NCBI RefSeq assembly: GCF_030296575.1
Contig: NZ_AP027729.1
Location: 62,001-126,000, forward strand
Source: Paraoerskovia sediminicola
GTDB taxonomy: Bacteria; Actinomycetota; Actinomycetes; Actinomycetales; Cellulomonadaceae
DNA length: 64,000 nt
Direction of reading: 5' to 3'
Numbering within the stretch: position 1 is the stretch's first letter; every line of letters starts with the position of its first letter. Below, in pieces: positions 1-9,782 of this stretch. Below the pieces are notes generated by a model that saw only the letters and a list, made by a program, of their open reading frames with translations, was not told the DNA's origin and made no database searches. Both the position numbers and the translations under genes were made by a program.

Positions 1-1140
1 GACCGGGACGGACGCCGGGCCCGTCGTGTCGAGCGGCAGCGCCGACAGGCGACGCTCGAGCCGCTCCCCCACGGTCCGCGACGACGCGACGGAGCCGTCG
101 AGGGAGGCCCGCCAGCCCGGCCTGAGCCCCTTGCCGGCACGGCTCAGCCACCGGTTGCGCGAGACCTCGAGACCGTCCTTCTGCGGCGGCTCGAACGTCG
201 GTCGTCCGTACCCGGACCGCACCGCGTCGCCGACCTGGGCGGCGACGGAGTCGAGGCCCACGGCCTCGGCCAGCGCGTCGACCTCCGTGCCGATCGCGGC
301 GTCGGCGTTCCAGGGCGCGTCCGAGGGCGTCTCGGCGACGAGCCGGGCACCGGCCGTGTCGAGCTCGCCCGCGACCCGGCTGGCCGACACGCTGCGGCGC
401 GCCACCGCGCGCTCCAGGAGGGCCATGACGTCACCCACCCCCTCGCCCGTCGCGGCCGAGACGGTCAGCACGTGCACCCCGTGCAGGCCGTCCTCGACGA
501 GCAGCCGGTCGAGGTCGGCGACGAGCTCGCCCCGGTGCCCCTCCGGCACCGTGTCGATCTGGTTGATCGCGACGACCATCGACGACTCGAGCCCCACGGA
601 CTTGCGGAGGTAGTCGGAGTGCAGGGCGTCGTCCGCGTACTTCTGCGGGTCGACCACCCACAGGAGGAGGTCGACGAACGGGAGCACCCGGTCGACGACG
701 ACCCGGTGCGCCGGCTCGATGGAGTCGTGGTCGGGCAGGTCGAGGAGCACCAGACCGGAGAGTGTCCCCTCGTCCGCCGCGTCGAGCTCGTGGCCCCGGG
801 TGATGCGCCGCTCGGGGATCACCTCGAGCCAGTCGAGGAGCGGGGTCGCGGCGCCGCTCCAGGCGCACGCCGTGATCTGGGCGGTGGTCGGTCGCCTGAT
901 CCCGACGTCCGCGAAGTCCAGGCGCGAGACCCGGTTGAACAGGCTCGACTTGCCCGACCCCGTGCCGCCGGCCAGCGCCACGACCGTGTGGTCGACGCCG
1001 AGGTCCAGCCGTTCGCGGACACCCGCGATCGCGGCCCGCACCAGGGTGGACACCTCCGCGGGGACGCGGTCCCCGGCGAGGTCGACCGCCTTCTGGAGGT
1101 CGTTCGTCCGGCCCCGCAGATCCTTGTCGTCCGAGGTCAT
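1..1140 (-). CDS. GTPase, C-terminus cut by window edge
   Basis: Reads leftward from an ATG at 1140-1138 and stays open for 380 codons to the window edge, so the C-terminus is missing. Residues 58-65 are a G1/Walker A motif GGTGSGKS; DLPDHDS fits G3 and NQID fits G4, which marks a GTPase rather than an ABC ATPase. Its start overlaps the stop of the upstream GTPase (ATGA), so the two are probably translated together. Adjacent GTPase pairs of the YfjP/dynamin-like kind are common in actinobacteria and are thought to act at membranes, but no membrane segment is visible here. Substrate and partner are unknown. Confidence 0.85.
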   Translation of the reverse strand, partial: MTSDDKDLRGRTNDLQKAVDLAGDRVPAEVSTLVRAAIAGVRERLDLGVDHTVVALAGGTGSGKSSLFNRVSRLDFADVGIRRPTTAQITACAWSGAATPLLDWLEVIPERRITRGHELDAADEGTLSGLVLLDLPDHDSIEPAHRVVVDRVLPFVDLLLWVVDPQKYADDALHSDYLRKSVGLESSMVVAINQIDTVPEGHRGELVADLDRLLVEDGLHGVHVLTVSAATGEGVGDVMALLERAVARRSVSASRVAGELDTAGARLVAETPSDAPWNADAAIGTEVDALAEAVGLDSVAAQVGDAVRSGYGRPTFEPPQKDGLEVSRNRWLSRAGKGLRPGWRASLDGSVASSRTVGERLERRLSALPLDTTGPASVPV

Positions 1141-2806
1141 ACCATCCTCCTCAGCTCGGCGAGCCGTACCCGCAGACCGGCGCCCGCGCCGTCCGCGAGG
1201 GCAGGGACGTCGAGCGCCGCCCTCAGGGGCGCGGCCTCCGCGTCGACGACGTCGCCCGCGCGGCGGGCGAGATCGTCGGTGAGGGGCGCCACGGCGTCCG
1301 CCCCCTCGTCGCCCAGGACACGCCCGACGAGGCGACGAGCGTCTCCGCACCCGACGGCAGCGGCGGCGAGCAGCGTGGTGGTGCCGCCGTCGCCGTAGGC
1401 CTTGCGGACGGCTGCACCGCGGCGCCCGGCGAGGCCGGAGGCGACCTCCTCCACCCGTCCGAGCCACGCGTCCACGGCGGACCGGGCACGCTCCTCGCGC
1501 GCCGTAACCGCGTCGCCGGACTGCTCCTGCGCCGCAGCGAGGACCGACGGGGCACCCGCAGGCGCCCCGTCGTCGCCGAGGGCCGAGGCCAACGCCGAGG
1601 CCGCCGACTCGCTGGCCTGGACGAGCGTGCGGACCGTGCTGGCCACCACGACGTCCCGGACCGGCTGGAGGGCGCGTTCCCGCGAGCGTCCCTTGCGCGC
1701 GCTGCTGCGGACCTCGCCACCGCGGACTGCCACCCGGTCGACGCGGTGCGCCGCCACGGCGCTCGCCCACGCAGAGGCGACGGGCCCGGCACCGACGGAG
1801 CCGTCGGTGATCGCCTCGACCCCGCGCTCACGAGGTCCTGGCAGCGTCTCGTCGACACGTGCCGCGATCGAGCGCGCCGCGGCGCCCTGGGCGTCGACCG
1901 CGTCGGCGATGCCCGTCACCCAAGCGGGGAGCGCCGCGAGCGAGCCCTTGAGCGTACGGACGATCACCGATCGCGACCTCTCCGGACCGCCGAGCTTCTG
2001 GAGCCAGCGGTAGATGCCGGCCACCTGGTCGGCGTCGAGCATGCCCTCGTGCGGGCCGACGTCCTGCACCACGAACAGCGGCACGTTCGCCATCCCGTGG
2101 TCCCGGAGCCGCTGGAGCAGGTCGGAGCGGATCATCACCAGGTTCGCCAGCGGCACCCGGTTGAGGACGACGGCGACGCTCGCCCCGCGCTCCCGGGCGC
2201 GGGCGAGCGTCTGCCAGGGCAGCGCGTCCCCGTAGCGCGACGCGGTGGTCGCGAACAGCCACAGGTCGGCGGCCTCGAGCAGCTGCGCCGCGGTGCTGCG
2301 GTTCTCGGCGGAGAGCGAGTCGAGGTCGGGCGCGTCGACGAAGGCGACCCCGCGCGGCACGGCGTCGTGCGCGACCTTGCGTGCCGACTCCGCGGCCGGG
2401 CCCGGCGCCAGCACGGCCTCGTCCAGGGGTTGTACGCGAGGACGGGCTCACGTGTGGTCGGGCGCAGGACCCCCGCGACGGAGACCTCCTCGCCGAGGAT
2501 CGAGTTGTACAGGGTCGACTTGCCGGCGCCCGTCGACCCGGCGAGGACGACGACCGCGGGCGAGGAGAGCTCCTTGAGCCGAGGCAGCAGGTGCTCGTCG
2601 AGCTGGACGACCAGACGGTCCCGCGCGGCGGCGGACTCGGACGCGCCCGGGATGTCGAGGGGCAACTCCGCCTCCACGACTGCGCGCCGCAGGTCCGTCG
2701 CGACGTCGTGCACCGTGGTCCCGAGTCGCCGCTCGGTCCTGGCCTCGACGACGTCGGCGGGCGGGACTGAGGGACCGTCGGTCCCGACGGGGGCGGTGGC
2801 TGTCAC
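1137..2806 (-). CDS. GTPase, dynamin-like/YfjP-like (one-base frameshift)
   Basis: Starts at GTG 2806. Residues 90-98 are the G1 motif GSTGAGKST, followed by the switch region VLRPTTREPVLAYNP. The frame then breaks and resumes with DEAVLAPGPAAES, DAPDLDS (G3) and NRVP (G4). Adding one C opposite the GGGG at 2426-2429 restores a continuous product of about 556 residues. The C-terminal half is Ala/Arg-rich and helical in character. The gene heads a two-gene minus-strand operon with the GTPase at 1-1140. Role unknown; family membership is clear from the G motifs. The break is probably a sequencing error, because conserved sequence continues on both sides. Confidence 0.8.
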
Positions 2807-2941
2807 GTGCTCATCCTTGCTGGCAGGGACGACGATGCAAAAGATGCGCGCCGGGGTGGGGCTGAACCCACCCTACGGAGGGCGCGGAGCCCGCGCGGAC
2901 CGGCGGGCCGCTTCGCCGGTTCCGACTAGGATCGGCTGCGC

Positions 2942-3014
<73 letters not shown>

Positions 3015-3118
3015 CGACCCCGCCGGACTCGGCGGGAGCGGGCACGCACGAGCAGCAGGACGAGACGCAGGACGAGCAGCAGGACGAGCAGGACAGCCGC
3101 CCACCGACGAGGAGCCGG

Positions 3119-4290
3119 ATGAGCGCCACCGCAGCGCAGCCGCACGAACCGGGGCACGCCGGGCAAGGAGACAAAGAGCCGGCGCTCCGGCTCGAGCCGC
3201 CCGGCGCCGTCGCTCCCGTGAGCCCGGCGCGCGCCGCGGGCATGGCGCCGGAGGTCCCGGCGACGGAGATCACCTCCTCGACGCCCGCGCCGACGCTCTG
3301 CTCACGGCTCTCCTCGCGACGTCGCCGGGCAGTCCGGAGCGCGAGCGGCGCCTGCACGAGATCCGCTCGCTCGGCCGCGCCGAGCTCCAGGACGAGGAGG
3401 GGTCGACGGGCCGGCTGGCGGGCGGCACGCACGGCTCGATGCTCGCCGCCGGCGCCTCGACCCGCTCCACCGAGTCGCTCGACGCGCTCCGCCGGACCAT
3501 CACGTCGCTCGACCCGAACGAGGTGCAGTTCCGGCGGAAGGTCCTCGGCATCTTCCCGGTCGGCGAGTCGCTCGAGTCGTACTTCCGCCGCTACGAGGCA
3601 GCGCAGGACCAGCTCGACGCCGTGATCCGGTCCCTCTACGACGACCAGGACGCCCTCCGTCGGCAGAACGCCTCGCTGCGCCTCGAGCAGGAGGCCACCT
3701 GGCGCTCGATGGCCGGCCTCAACCGCACGGTGCACGTCCTGTCCCGCCTCGACACCGGGGTCTCCGCCGAGGCCGCGCGGCTCGACGGGGTGGACCCGGC
3801 GGGCACGGAGGACCTGCGCGCCGTCGTCCTGCCCACGGTGCGCCGGCGGCACCAGGACGTCCTGACCCGGCTCGCGGTGGCGGTGCAGGCCTATCTCGCG
3901 CTCGGCCTCGTGGTGGACACCAACCAGCAGCTGGTCCAGGGGATCGACCGGGCCACGACGACCACCGTGGCGGCCCTGCGGACAGCCGTGGTCACGGCGG
4001 GCGCCGTCGCCGGCCGACAGCTGGTCCTCGACCGGGTCGCCGCACTGGACACGGCGTTGCGGGCGGCCGGTGCGGCGGTGGAGGCCGGGACGTCCACGGG
4101 TAGCGGGACGGGCGGCAGGACCGGGACCGACGCGGACGTCGAGGCGCTGCGTCGGGCGTTCGACGGGCTCCGCGAGACGATCGACGAGGTCGGCACGTTC
4201 CGCGACTCGGCGGCGTCGGTGCTCGGCACTACGCTCGGATCCCTGGAGGCCGAGGTCCGTCGGTCGGGCACGTCGCGCGAGGGGGCTTGA
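3119..4290 (+). CDS. TelA-family protein (toxic anion resistance type), one-base frameshift
   Basis: First gene of the signalling operon. The main body matches the TelA family as I remember it: FRRYEAAQDQLDAVI, then RRRHQDVLTRLAVAVQAYLAL, then GIDRATTTTVAALRTAV, the family's most recognisable block. The N-terminus (from ATG 3119) and this body lie in different frames. Adding one base near 3271-3277 (ACC-CTC instead of ACCTC) joins them into about 390 residues, the usual TelA length. No membrane segment. Despite the family name, tellurite resistance is shown for few members. Its place beside AAA+, VWA and kinase genes suggests a stress-signalling or membrane-associated scaffold role. Confidence 0.8.
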
Positions 4291-4291
4291 C

Positions 4292-4864
4292 ATGGGGTGG
4301 TGGCAGGACGTCGTCGGTCGGTTCACGGGTCAGGTGCCTCCGGCACCCGTCCCCGAGCGCCCGGCACCGCCCACGGGCGCCGAGATCGTCGCCGCGGTGG
4401 CGCAGGTCCGCGCCCGCGTCGCGCACGACGCGCCCGCGTCGGTGATCGCCCGCGTGGACGGCATCGCGAGCACGGTGGACGAGATGGTGCCGCGGCTCGA
4501 GCGGCTCGGGGTCGGCAGCGCGAGGGCCCACACCGTGGTGTCCACGGCGACGAGCTATCTGCCCGAGTCCGTGGGCGCCTACCTCCGCCTCCCCCGCGAC
4601 TTCGCCGACACCCGCCCGATCGACCGGGGGCGCACGGCGCTCATGGTGCTGTGCGACCAGCTCGACCTGCTCGGGTACACGCTCGACCAGATCTCCGACG
4701 CCGTCTCCCGGCAGGACGCGGGCGCGCTCGTCGCGCACGGCAGGTTCCTCGAGGAGAAGTTCGGGCACGCCCCCGACCCGGCTCCGCTGCCGCCGACTCC
4801 CCTGCCGCCGGGTCCCGACGACTCGACCGGGCGCCTCGCCCCGCCCGGTGGGGGCACCCGATGA
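4292..4864 (+). CDS. Unknown 190-residue protein in the TelA-PknG operon
   Basis: ATG 4292 follows the telA-like stop by one base and the stop overlaps the next gene (ATGA). The N-terminus has a Pro-rich stretch, the middle (about 60-165) is helical with [16 protein letters not shown] and [15 protein letters not shown], and the tail is again Pro-rich. No signal peptide or membrane segment. In many bacteria telA is followed by xpaC, whose C-terminal part has a comparable helical region, so an XpaC-like partner of TelA is possible; this rests on position and general look only. Confidence 0.6.
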   Translation: MGWWQDVVGRFTGQVPPAPVPERPAPPTGAEIVAAVAQVRARVAHDAPASVIARVDGIASTVDEMVPRLERLGVGSARAHTVVSTATSYLPESVGAYLRLPRDFADTRPIDRGRTALMVLCDQLDLLGYTLDQISDAVSRQDAGALVAHGRFLEEKFGHAPDPAPLPPTPLPPGPDDSTGRLAPPGGGTR

Positions 4865-6288
4865 CCGCGCCGGGGACCGCGGACCTGCGCGAGGCCATCG
4901 ACGGCCTGGAGCGCGCCGCCCGCGCGGCGGGCCTCGAACCGGGCGACGCGCTCGCGGAGGCCCGCGTGCTCACGGCTGCGGTGGCCGAGTCCGCCTCCGG
5001 CGCGCCCGACGCGTGGGCACGTGCCTGGGGCGTCGCCGACCCACCCGCTGAGTTCTTCCGTGCCGCGGTCCGCGGCAGGCGGTGGCGGACGGCGCCCACG
5101 GACCTGGTCCTGCGGCTCGCCGGCGAGGGCTCGTCCCGGACGGCCGCGTACGCCGAGGCGCTCGCTCGCGCCGTCGTCGCCGCCGGGCACCTCGGGTCCC
5201 CGTCCCGGGCGCTGCGGGTGTCGGCGCAGACGACGGCTGCGGTGCAGCGCGCCGGTGCTCTGGCCGCGCACGGAGCGGTCCCCGCCGTCCCTGCCCCTGC
5301 CTCTCCGTTCGAACCCCGTGCGCCCCTCGCTCCCCCGAGCCCCGAGGGGCCGAGCACCGGGACCGCCGGCGGGGGCGTGCACGACGACCCGGGTCCCACG
5401 GGCGAGGGCGGGGCCACGGGAGATCTCCCCGGACGCATGGCGGACGGGGGCCGGCCCGCCGCGGAGACGACGCCAGAGCCCGAGCCGACGCTCAACGAGC
5501 TCAAAGAGAAGCTCGACGCCCTGATCGGGCTCGACGCCGTGAAGCACGAGGTGCACCGGCAGACGGAGCTCCTGCGGGTCGAGCTGCTCCGGAGCGATGC
5601 AGGTCTCGGCGGGCCGCGACTCACCCGGCACCTGGTGTTCGTCGGCAACCCCGGGACCGGGAAGACGACGGTGGCGCGTCTGGTGGCGCAGATCTACCGG
5701 GCGCTCGGCGTCCTGAGCTCGGGCCACCTCGTCGAGGTCGACCGGTCCGAGCTCGTCGCGGGGTACCTCGGCCAGACGGCGGAGCGCACGACGGAGGTCG
5801 TGCGCAGCGCACTCGGCGGGGTCCTGCTGATCGACGAGGCCTACTCGCTGGCCGGCGACCAGTACGGGCAGGAGGCGATCGACACACTCGTGAAGGACAT
5901 GGAGGACCACCGCGAGGACCTCGTCGTGATCGTCGCCGGGTACCCGGGACCGATGGCGGAGCTCGTCGCGTCGAACCCGGGGCTGGAGTCCCGGTTCTCC
6001 CGGACCGTGACCTTCGCGGACTACACCGTCGACGAGCTGCGGGAGATCTTCCTCCTGCTCGCGGGCGCTGCCGACTTCGCACCCGACACCGATGCCGTCG
6101 AGCGTTTCACCGACCGGGCCCGCGCCGCCGACCGTGGACAGTCGTTCGGGAACGGGCGCTGGGTCCGTAACGTGCTCGACACCGCGGTCGCCCGGCACGC
6201 GTGGCGTCTGCGCGACGTCGCCGAGCCGACGCTCGACGACCTGCGGACCCTGACCGCCGACGACCTGCTGGACGAGGAGATCGCATGA
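4861..6288 (+). CDS. CbxX/CfxQ-type AAA+ ATPase
   Basis: 475 residues from ATG 4861, chosen because it overlaps the preceding stop by ATGA; earlier in-frame starts lie inside the previous gene. Residues 1-130 are helical, 135-205 form a Pro/Gly/Ala linker, and 210-475 are an AAA+ module: Walker [11 protein letters not shown] near residues 261-270, Walker [10 protein letters not shown] about 60 residues on, a sensor-1 region [11 protein letters not shown], and an arginine-finger region [10 protein letters not shown]. This is the CbbX-like clade, whose best known member remodels Rubisco; no Rubisco is present, so a different client is likely. Position suggests it remodels a TelA or kinase complex. 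Confidence 0.88.
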   Translation: MTAPGTADLREAIDGLERAARAAGLEPGDALAEARVLTAAVAESASGAPDAWARAWGVADPPAEFFRAAVRGRRWRTAPTDLVLRLAGEGSSRTAAYAEALARAVVAAGHLGSPSRALRVSAQTTAAVQRAGALAAHGAVPAVPAPASPFEPRAPLAPPSPEGPSTGTAGGGVHDDPGPTGEGGATGDLPGRMADGGRPAAETTPEPEPTLNELKEKLDALIGLDAVKHEVHRQTELLRVELLRSDAGLGGPRLTRHLVFVGNPGTGKTTVARLVAQIYRALGVLSSGHLVEVDRSELVAGYLGQTAERTTEVVRSALGGVLLIDEAYSLAGDQYGQEAIDTLVKDMEDHREDLVVIVAGYPGPMAELVASNPGLESRFSRTVTFADYTVDELREIFLLLAGAADFAPDTDAVERFTDRARAADRGQSFGNGRWVRNVLDTAVARHAWRLRDVAEPTLDDLRTLTADDLLDEEIA

Positions 6289-7601
6289 CCGCCCCCGCCC
6301 CGCCCACCATCGAGCCCCCGGCCGCAGCCGACCCCCGCACCGCCGAGGGACCGGGCCGCGGCGGGCGCACCGGTCGCCTTCTCGAATCCTTGAGCCGCAC
6401 CCCCGGCCAGCTCCGCGTGGCCCTCGCGGTCGCGGTCCTGGCCTGCGTCCTGGTCGCGCTGGTCGGGTTCCGCGCCGGGACCGACCAGTCCGACTCGGTC
6501 GACGCGGCCCGCAACGGCGCCGACCGGTCCGTCGCGCTCCAGGAGGTCCGTGCCGATCTCGTCACCGCCGACGCGACCGCAGCCAACGCGTTCCTCGTCG
6601 GTGGTCTCGAGCCGACCGCGCAGCGCGAGGACTACGACACCCGGATCGAGGACGCCGCGGCCGGGCTCGCCGGGCTCGCGCGCACCGGCACCGTCGAGGA
6701 CGCCGGACGCATCGGCGAGGTGTCGGCGGACCTCACCGAGTACACCGGTCTCGTCGAGCAGGCCCGCGCCAACAACCGCCAGGGCTTCCCGGTGGGCTCC
6801 GCCTATCTCGACAGCGCGTCGACCCTCCTGCGCGAGGAGATGCTGCCGATGCTCGACGAGCTCGGCGACGACGCGAGCGCCCGGACCGACGCGCGGTTCG
6901 ACGACACGGCGACCGCACTGCTGCTGCTCGCGCTGTGCCTGCTCGGCCTGCTCGCTCTCGTCGCCGTCCAGGTCTGGCTCGCTCGCCGCACCCACCGCGT
7001 CCTGAACGTCGGCCTCGCGACGGCGACCGCGATCGTCCTGATCACGGGTGTGCTCGGGACGGCACTCCTCGCCTCGGTCCGAGGCACCGCCGTCGACGTC
7101 CGCAGCGGACCGTACACGTCGGCGACCGCGCTCGCCGCGGCGGAGTCGGCGGCCAACGGTGCGAAGTCCTCGGCGAGCCTGGGACTCATCAAGCGCGGCT
7201 CGGGCGAGGAGATCGAGGTCCAGGTCGACGCGTCCCTCGACGAGGCGTTCGACGCACTGAGCGAGGCCGACGCCAGCTCGACGGCGTCGGGGCTCGCCGA
7301 CGACCTCCAGGCCTGGAGCGACGAGCATGACGAGATCCGGGCGCTCGACGCCGACGGGGAGTGGGAGGCTGCCGTAGCGGCAGCCGTCGACGACGCCCCG
7401 GGCGCCTCGAACGACCTCTTCGACCAGTACGTGTCCGGGACCGAGGAGGCGATCGTCGCGGAGGCCGAGACGGTCGACAGCGAGCTGGTCTCCGCAGCCG
7501 ACCGGGCCGGCGTCGGCGCGTGGGGGCTGCTGATCGGCGGCCTCGTGGGGGCGGTCGCGGCCTGGAGAGGCCTGCACCAGCGAATCGAGGAGTACCGATG
7601 A
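6285..7601 (+). CDS. GlnX-like four-TM sensor protein
   Basis: 438 residues, ATGA-coupled to the AAA+ gene. Four hydrophobic segments: about 45-64, 212-236, 243-268 and 412-430. The first pair encloses a helical extracytoplasmic region (about 65-210), and the second pair a further helical region (270-410). No catalytic motif. Directly followed by a GlnH-like lipoprotein and, two genes on, by PknG. In Mycobacterium tuberculosis the same three partners, GlnX, GlnH and PknG, pass an external aspartate/glutamate signal to PknG. The orthology is inferred from architecture and neighbourhood. Confidence 0.8.
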   Translation: MTAPAPPTIEPPAAADPRTAEGPGRGGRTGRLLESLSRTPGQLRVALAVAVLACVLVALVGFRAGTDQSDSVDAARNGADRSVALQEVRADLVTADATAANAFLVGGLEPTAQREDYDTRIEDAAAGLAGLARTGTVEDAGRIGEVSADLTEYTGLVEQARANNRQGFPVGSAYLDSASTLLREEMLPMLDELGDDASARTDARFDDTATALLLLALCLLGLLALVAVQVWLARRTHRVLNVGLATATAIVLITGVLGTALLASVRGTAVDVRSGPYTSATALAAAESAANGAKSSASLGLIKRGSGEEIEVQVDASLDEAFDALSEADASSTASGLADDLQAWSDEHDEIRALDADGEWEAAVAAAVDDAPGASNDLFDQYVSGTEEAIVAEAETVDSELVSAADRAGVGAWGLLIGGLVGAVAAWRGLHQRIEEYR

Positions 7602-8649
7602 TCACGCCGAGACCACGGACACGGGCGACGACCCGACGCCACGGGACCCGCAGCCGGCTCCGGCGCGCGGGAACCGGTGCGACGGCCGGCGTGCTGGCCG
7701 CTCTGCTGCTCGCGTCGTGCGCGACCGGCACCGACCGCCGAACTGCCCCCACCGGCGCGAGCACGGGTCTGCCGCAGTCGCGCCCGCCGCGTCAGCGGTG
7801 GACGTCGCCCGGACGTCGCTCCCGGTGGCCGACGCGGCGTGCACCGACGCGACGGCGTCGTACGCCCCCGACGGACCGCTGCCGGCGCCCGACGATCTGC
7901 CCGACGGCAGCACCATGGCCGAGATCCGCGAGCGCGGCTCGCTGGTCGTCGGGGTCTCGGCGGACACGCTCCTGATGGGCGCGCGCAACCCCTTCACGGG
8001 CGACGTCGAGGGTTTCGACATCGATGTGCTGCACGCGGTGTCGGAGGCGATCTTCGGTGACCCGGACCGGCTCGTGCTCAAGGTGATCACGTCCGGCGAA
8101 CGGATCGAGGTGCTCGAGTCCGACGAGGTCGATCTCGTGGCCCGGGCGTTCACGGTGACCTGCGACCGGTGGGAGCAGATCGCCTTCTCCTCCGTCTACT
8201 ACGACGCCGGTCAGAAGCTCCTCGTGCCGACCGACTCGACCGCGACGAGCTTCGACGACCTCGACGGCGCGCGGGTCTGCGCCCCCGAGGGCACGACCAC
8301 CCTGGCCAGCCTCGACGACCACCCGGGCGTCGTCCCCGTGCCTGCGACCACGCACACGCAGTGCCTGGTCCTCTTCCAGCAGGGAAAGGTCGACGCGATC
8401 ACCGGCGACGACACGATCCTCGCGGGCTTCGCGCGGCAGGACCCCTACGCGAAGGTCGTCGGGGAGCCCCTCAGCGAGGAGCCTTACGGGGTGGGCGTGC
8501 GTCAGGACGAGGTCGACCTGGTGCGCTTCGTGAACGCCGTGCTCGAGCAGGTGCGCGAGGACGGTCGTTGGCAGGACTCCTACGACAAGTGGCTCGGCGA
8601 CCTGGGCGAGGCGACCCCTCCGGAACCGACCTACGGGCGCGAACCGTGA
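7598..8649 (+). CDS. GlnH-like amino-acid-binding lipoprotein (one-base frameshift)
   Basis: Starts at ATG 7598 inside the previous stop (ATGA). A long basic leader and hydrophobic core AGVLAALLLASC give a lipobox with Cys near residue 38, so it is a surface lipoprotein. The frame breaks after RRTAP; one extra C in the CCCCC run 7746-7750 restores about 350 residues. The body is a family-3 solute-binding domain: SLVVGVSADTLLMG, GFDIDVLHAVSEAIFG, DLVARAFTVTCDRW, VCAPEGTTTLASL and the hinge-proximal QGKVDAITGDD. By analogy with mycobacterial GlnH it would bind Asp/Glu outside the membrane and act through the GlnX-like protein. Confidence 0.85.
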
Positions 8650-9782
8650 CCGCGACGACGACCCGCGCACCGGAGGCACCGGGCCGGCTGGGTGAGGCCG
8701 CGGAGCCCCGTGATCTCGAGCGCTACCTCACCGACCTCACCGCATGGGTCACGAGCCGACGCACGGACCTGGACAGGCTCGACGAGGCGATGCTCGCGAG
8801 CCCGGACGGCGCTGCGCACCGGCAGGACATCGTCCTCGCGCTGACCCTCTGGGAGGCCGTGCGGGCACGCTCGGCGGAGCTCGCCCGTGTCTGGGACGGC
8901 GGGCGCGCGGACCGCACGGTCCGCGAGTCCATGTCCCAGCTCATCTGGGGTCGGCTGAGCTCGGGCGACGGCACCGCGCTGCTGTCCCTCGTGGAGGCCG
9001 TACGGCTCTGCGACGCGCTCGCATCCTCCCTGGGCGCCCGCCTCGCGGTCGACCCCCACGCTCTCGACACGAGGGAGCGCGTCCGCTCGTTGCGCGCTGC
9101 GCTGGCCCGCTGCGAGGACTCGGGTGCGGACGTCACGGTGTGGCGGCGCAGGCTCGACGACGTGGTGGCGGACGCCGACCGGGGCGCAGACGTCTCGGGC
9201 AGGCTCGACGTGCTGGAGACCAGCGTCGCCGAGGCGGAGCGCGACCTCATCGTGGGGGCCGCGCGTCACCAGGAGCTGAGGGCCGACCGCGAGGCGGCCC
9301 GCCACCGGGTCGCGGCGCTCGCCCGACGCGAGCCCGACCTGCGCGACCTCGTCGAGCGCGTGCGTCGGGAGATCCTCGACCCGCCCAGGCTCGCCGTCCC
9401 CGACGTGTCCCGGCTGGGCCCGGTCCCCGACGCGGCGGACGACGTGGCCCGGTTCCGCGCACGGCTCGACGCGGTGGACCGCGCCATGGACACCGTCGAG
9501 GAGGCGTACGCGGCCCCGCTGCGAGAGCGCGCCGGGCTCGGCTTCCGGGCGAGGAACCTCACCGAACGCACCCGGAGCAACGGGCGCGACTCGTCCCCGA
9601 CCGTGCTCGCGGGCGCGACGGAGGCCGCGGACGCGGTCGGCGCAACTCCCTGCGACCTCGTCCTCGCCCGGTATCTCGTGGACCAGCTCGAGGTCCTCGC
9701 CCGTCCGTGGCCCGAGCGCGCGACCCACCCGCACGAGACCTGCGCCGCCGCGGCCGCGGGCCCCGAAGGAGAGAAGCGATGA
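8646..9782 (+). CDS. Coiled-coil/helical protein between glnH and pknG
   Basis: 378 residues from GTG 8646, overlapping the glnH stop (GTGA) and the pknG start (ATGA). Rich in Ala, Arg, Asp and Glu with long heptad-like stretches (about 150-300, for example DRADVSGRLDVLETSVAEAE-like spacing), no signal peptide, no membrane segment, no Cys ligands. It is unrecognised. Being locked between the receptor genes and the kinase, it may be an adaptor linking sensor and kinase; this gene is not part of the three-gene mycobacterial set. Confidence 0.65.
   Translation: MTATTTRAPEAPGRLGEAAEPRDLERYLTDLTAWVTSRRTDLDRLDEAMLASPDGAAHRQDIVLALTLWEAVRARSAELARVWDGGRADRTVRESMSQLIWGRLSSGDGTALLSLVEAVRLCDALASSLGARLAVDPHALDTRERVRSLRAALARCEDSGADVTVWRRRLDDVVADADRGADVSGRLDVLETSVAEAERDLIVGAARHQELRADREAARHRVAALARREPDLRDLVERVRREILDPPRLAVPDVSRLGPVPDAADDVARFRARLDAVDRAMDTVEEAYAAPLRERAGLGFRARNLTERTRSNGRDSSPTVLAGATEAADAVGATPCDLVLARYLVDQLEVLARPWPERATHPHETCAAAAAGPEGEKR

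Noticed and set aside
4297..4860. N-terminal extension of the AAA+ protein in the same frame
   Set aside because: It would overlap the whole preceding gene and translates to low-complexity Arg/Gly; ATG 4861 with ATGA overlap is the natural start.
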